This document shows, one piece after another, positions 62,405-64,000 of a stretch of 64,000 bases of DNA (positions are counted from its first letter, which is position 1; each line of letters starts with the position of its first letter). Under the pieces are notes generated by a model. That model was not told the origin of the DNA and ran no database searches. It saw only the letters and a list, made by a program, of their open reading frames with translations. Made by a program: the position numbers and the translations under genes. Source of the stretch: CAVQLX01 sp963811605 (GTDB taxonomy: Bacteria; Desulfobacterota; Binatia; DP-6); NCBI GenBank assembly GCA_963811605.1, contig CAWESA010000020.1, positions 88,773 to 152,772 on the forward strand, read 5' to 3'.

Positions 62405-62431
62405 AAAACGCCCGGAGGTGCAAGCCGGGCG
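62405..62431 (-). terminator. Hairpin followed by T run, upstream of mdh
   Basis: The minus strand reads CGCCCGG, a 9-base loop, CCGGGCG and TTTT. It lies between the stop of the glycoside hydrolase (62501) and the mdh start (62345), so it probably ends transcription of the hydrolase. The 7-bp GC stem with four T is a fair intrinsic terminator. Confidence 0.6.
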
Positions 62432-62500
62432 GCCGTCGCGTCGGCCGGCGGGCGGCCGGCAGCGCGACGCGCCGAGGCGCCCGGCCACCGTCGATGCAGG

Positions 62501-64000
62501 CTAGCGGCGGCGGCGATGGATGCGCACGATGCCGCGCCCGGAGAGGGAAGCCGGAGGATCCACGCGGAGGAAGACCGCGACGCCCAGCAGGCGCAGGCGC
62601 AGGAGACCGTGGCGCGCGGTCAGCATCTCGCGGTTCCCCATGAGGTCGATGACGCGTCACGGACCGGACGTCGGGCGGCACACGCAACGTGACCGACAAG
62701 CCCGGCGGCCCGATCCAGGTCTCACCGAAGTCGTTGCGGTCGGCGAGCGCAACGACCGGACCCGTCGCCGTCTGGAAGGTGAATGCCTGGTAGCCCAGGC
62801 CGACTCCGCGTGCGCCGAGCGGCAGCGGCGCTGCCGACGAGGTCGCTCAGAGTGCGAAACGCAACCGCGTCGGGGCGTGGGGTGTAGTCGAGATTCACCG
62901 GATAGCGACCGAAACGTCGGAAGTCCTGGCTCTGCGCGTCGTCGACCGGGGTATGATAGATGTACGGGAATATCTGCTCGACGCCCGCCGCGCGCTGGGA
63001 AAGCCATTGGGAGATCTGCCGTCGCGGCGCGCCCCATCCCTCGGTGTTCCAGATGACACCGCCGGCACGCAGCAAGGGCGGAGCGAGTCGTGACGACGTC
63101 CGCCACCCATTCATCGGTTGCCGTAGTGGATGCCGAACACGTCCAGCGCATCGCCCGCCATGCGCGAGAGAGGGTTCCGGAAAACTGCGAGGCCCTGGTC
63201 GGTCTCGCGGTCGACGAGATTGACCCCGACCCGCGCGTCCGCGTCGACGTCGTGCAGCACGTCCGCCGTGGCGCGAGCGAGCGTCGCGAAGTCCTCCGCA
63301 CTCGACTGCCAGAAGTAGGTGATGTCCGGCTCGTTCCACACCTCCCAGCTACGGACCCGACCCTTCAGTCGCTCCGCCATCGTGCGCACGAAGAGGAGCC
63401 AATCGCCCAGGTCGCCGGGCTTCACGATCCCGTATCGTGGGATGCCGGCGACTGGCGACGGTCGTCGGGGGCCGATGAGGCCCAGCGCGCCGATCCGAAG
63501 AGCACCCCGAGCACCTCGATGCCCTGCTCCCGGAAGGCATCGACCCAGCGCTCGTACACGGCGGAGTCGAGCCATGCCGGATCGCTCGTGTCGGGCCGCT
63601 GTATCCGGCGTCCGCCCACCAGTTGAACGTCAGGCGAACCCAGCGGATACCGAGCGTCCGCATCTGAGCGGTGATCGCCGCGGCGCGCGGCAGCTCACCC
63701 GGATCCGGGAGCACGAAGTAGCCGACGGCGGAATCCTCCGCGGCCCCCTCCTCCACGGGTGGCACGATGCCCGCGGTCGCCTCCTGCTCGATGGGCCGTC
63801 TACTGCCTGCCGGGCGAAGGCGCGCGCTGATCGTGAAGTGTCCAAGGGGATGGCGGCTGCCGAGAGGAACCTCGAATGACTGCGCGTCGCCCGGCGCGAG
63901 ATCGACGCGCGACCGGAGGCGCGCGGCCCGCTTGCGATAGGCATCGGTCGCCGTCACCTCGAGGCGTCCCCTCAGCGCAACGTCGGGGTCGGCGGTGACC
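62501..64000 (-). pseudogene. Glycoside hydrolase-like gene, multiply frameshifted and cut by right edge
   Basis: Pieces of one protein lie in all three minus frames. From the right edge they are LAPGDAQSFEVPLGSRHPLG, RTLGIRWVRLTFNWWADAGY, WLDSAVYERWVDAFREQGIE, then LKGRVRSWEVWNEPDITYFW with the catalytic acid Glu (WNEPD). They continue with GDALDVFGIHYGNR, GVIWNTEGWGAPRRQISQWL (likely nucleophile TEGW), PVNLDYTPRPDAVAFRTLSD, FQTATGPVVALADRNDFGET and finally MGNREMLTARHGLLRLRL before TAG at 62501. This is a clan-A TIM-barrel, beta-xylosidase-like. At least five frame changes occur. All parts of the protein survive in order, so sequencing error near a contig end is as likely as decay. Confidence 0.7.

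Overview
This is a high-GC bacterial chromosome window. Several features suggest a delta-proteobacterium-like soil lineage (Myxococcota, Desulfobacterota or Binatota type): the order thrS-infC-rpmI-rplT-pheS-pheT-ihfA, tRNA-Pro then surE-pcm behind it, mdh-sucC-sucD-ndk, a PyrR-headed pyrimidine operon, and many lipid-oriented genes (acyl-CoA dehydrogenase, thiolase-like protein, GST, DUF3604). The phylum call is an inference; no rRNA or ribosomal marker beyond L20 and L35 is present. No CRISPR array, insertion sequence or prophage was seen.

Layout. 1-5.1 kb: an acyl-CoA dehydrogenase running off the left edge, an amidase remnant, the agmatine pathway pair aguB-aguA, and a collapsed xanthine-dehydrogenase-type locus. 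5.1-9.9 kb: a lipoprotein, pssA and an unusual 1185-residue membrane protein of lower GC. 10.0-19.9 kb: pyrR-pyrB-pyrC-carA-carB-recG on the minus strand; every junction from pyrB onward is a 4-base ATGA overlap or less. It is preceded by a visible promoter, a PyrR-binding element and a terminator, so the operon should be controlled by attenuation. 19.9-26.9 kb: GST, a CHRD protein, a DUF3604/parvulin/HupE-UreJ trio and an SGNH hydrolase. 26.9-37.0 kb: cation efflux, apt, pcm, surE, tRNA-Pro, ihfA and the translation cluster up to thrS and tRNA-Val. 37-45 kb: AI-2E-type permease, nitronate monooxygenase, thiolase-like protein, DUF374 acyltransferase, methyltransferase, lepB, lepA. 45-52 kb: a nucleotidyltransferase with a 58-codon partner, and a compact operon mtaP-adoK-GT2-ugd-uxs-epimerase joining nucleoside salvage to nucleotide-sugar synthesis. 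52-58 kb: EamA, sodC, a diacylglycerol-kinase-like protein, rlmN, and a PspC/ECF sigma/anti-sigma/PspC cassette. 58-64 kb: EamA, ndk, sucD, sucC, mdh and a badly frameshifted glycoside hydrolase running off the right edge.

A caution for the reader: at least five otherwise intact genes (carB, recG, a CDF transporter, nitronate monooxygenase, thiolase-like) carry single-base indels. Three of the six sit in G/C homopolymers, and the corrected lengths are exact multiples of three. This looks like consensus error rather than gene decay. The amidase and xanthine-dehydrogenase remnants are different, because large parts of those proteins are missing.
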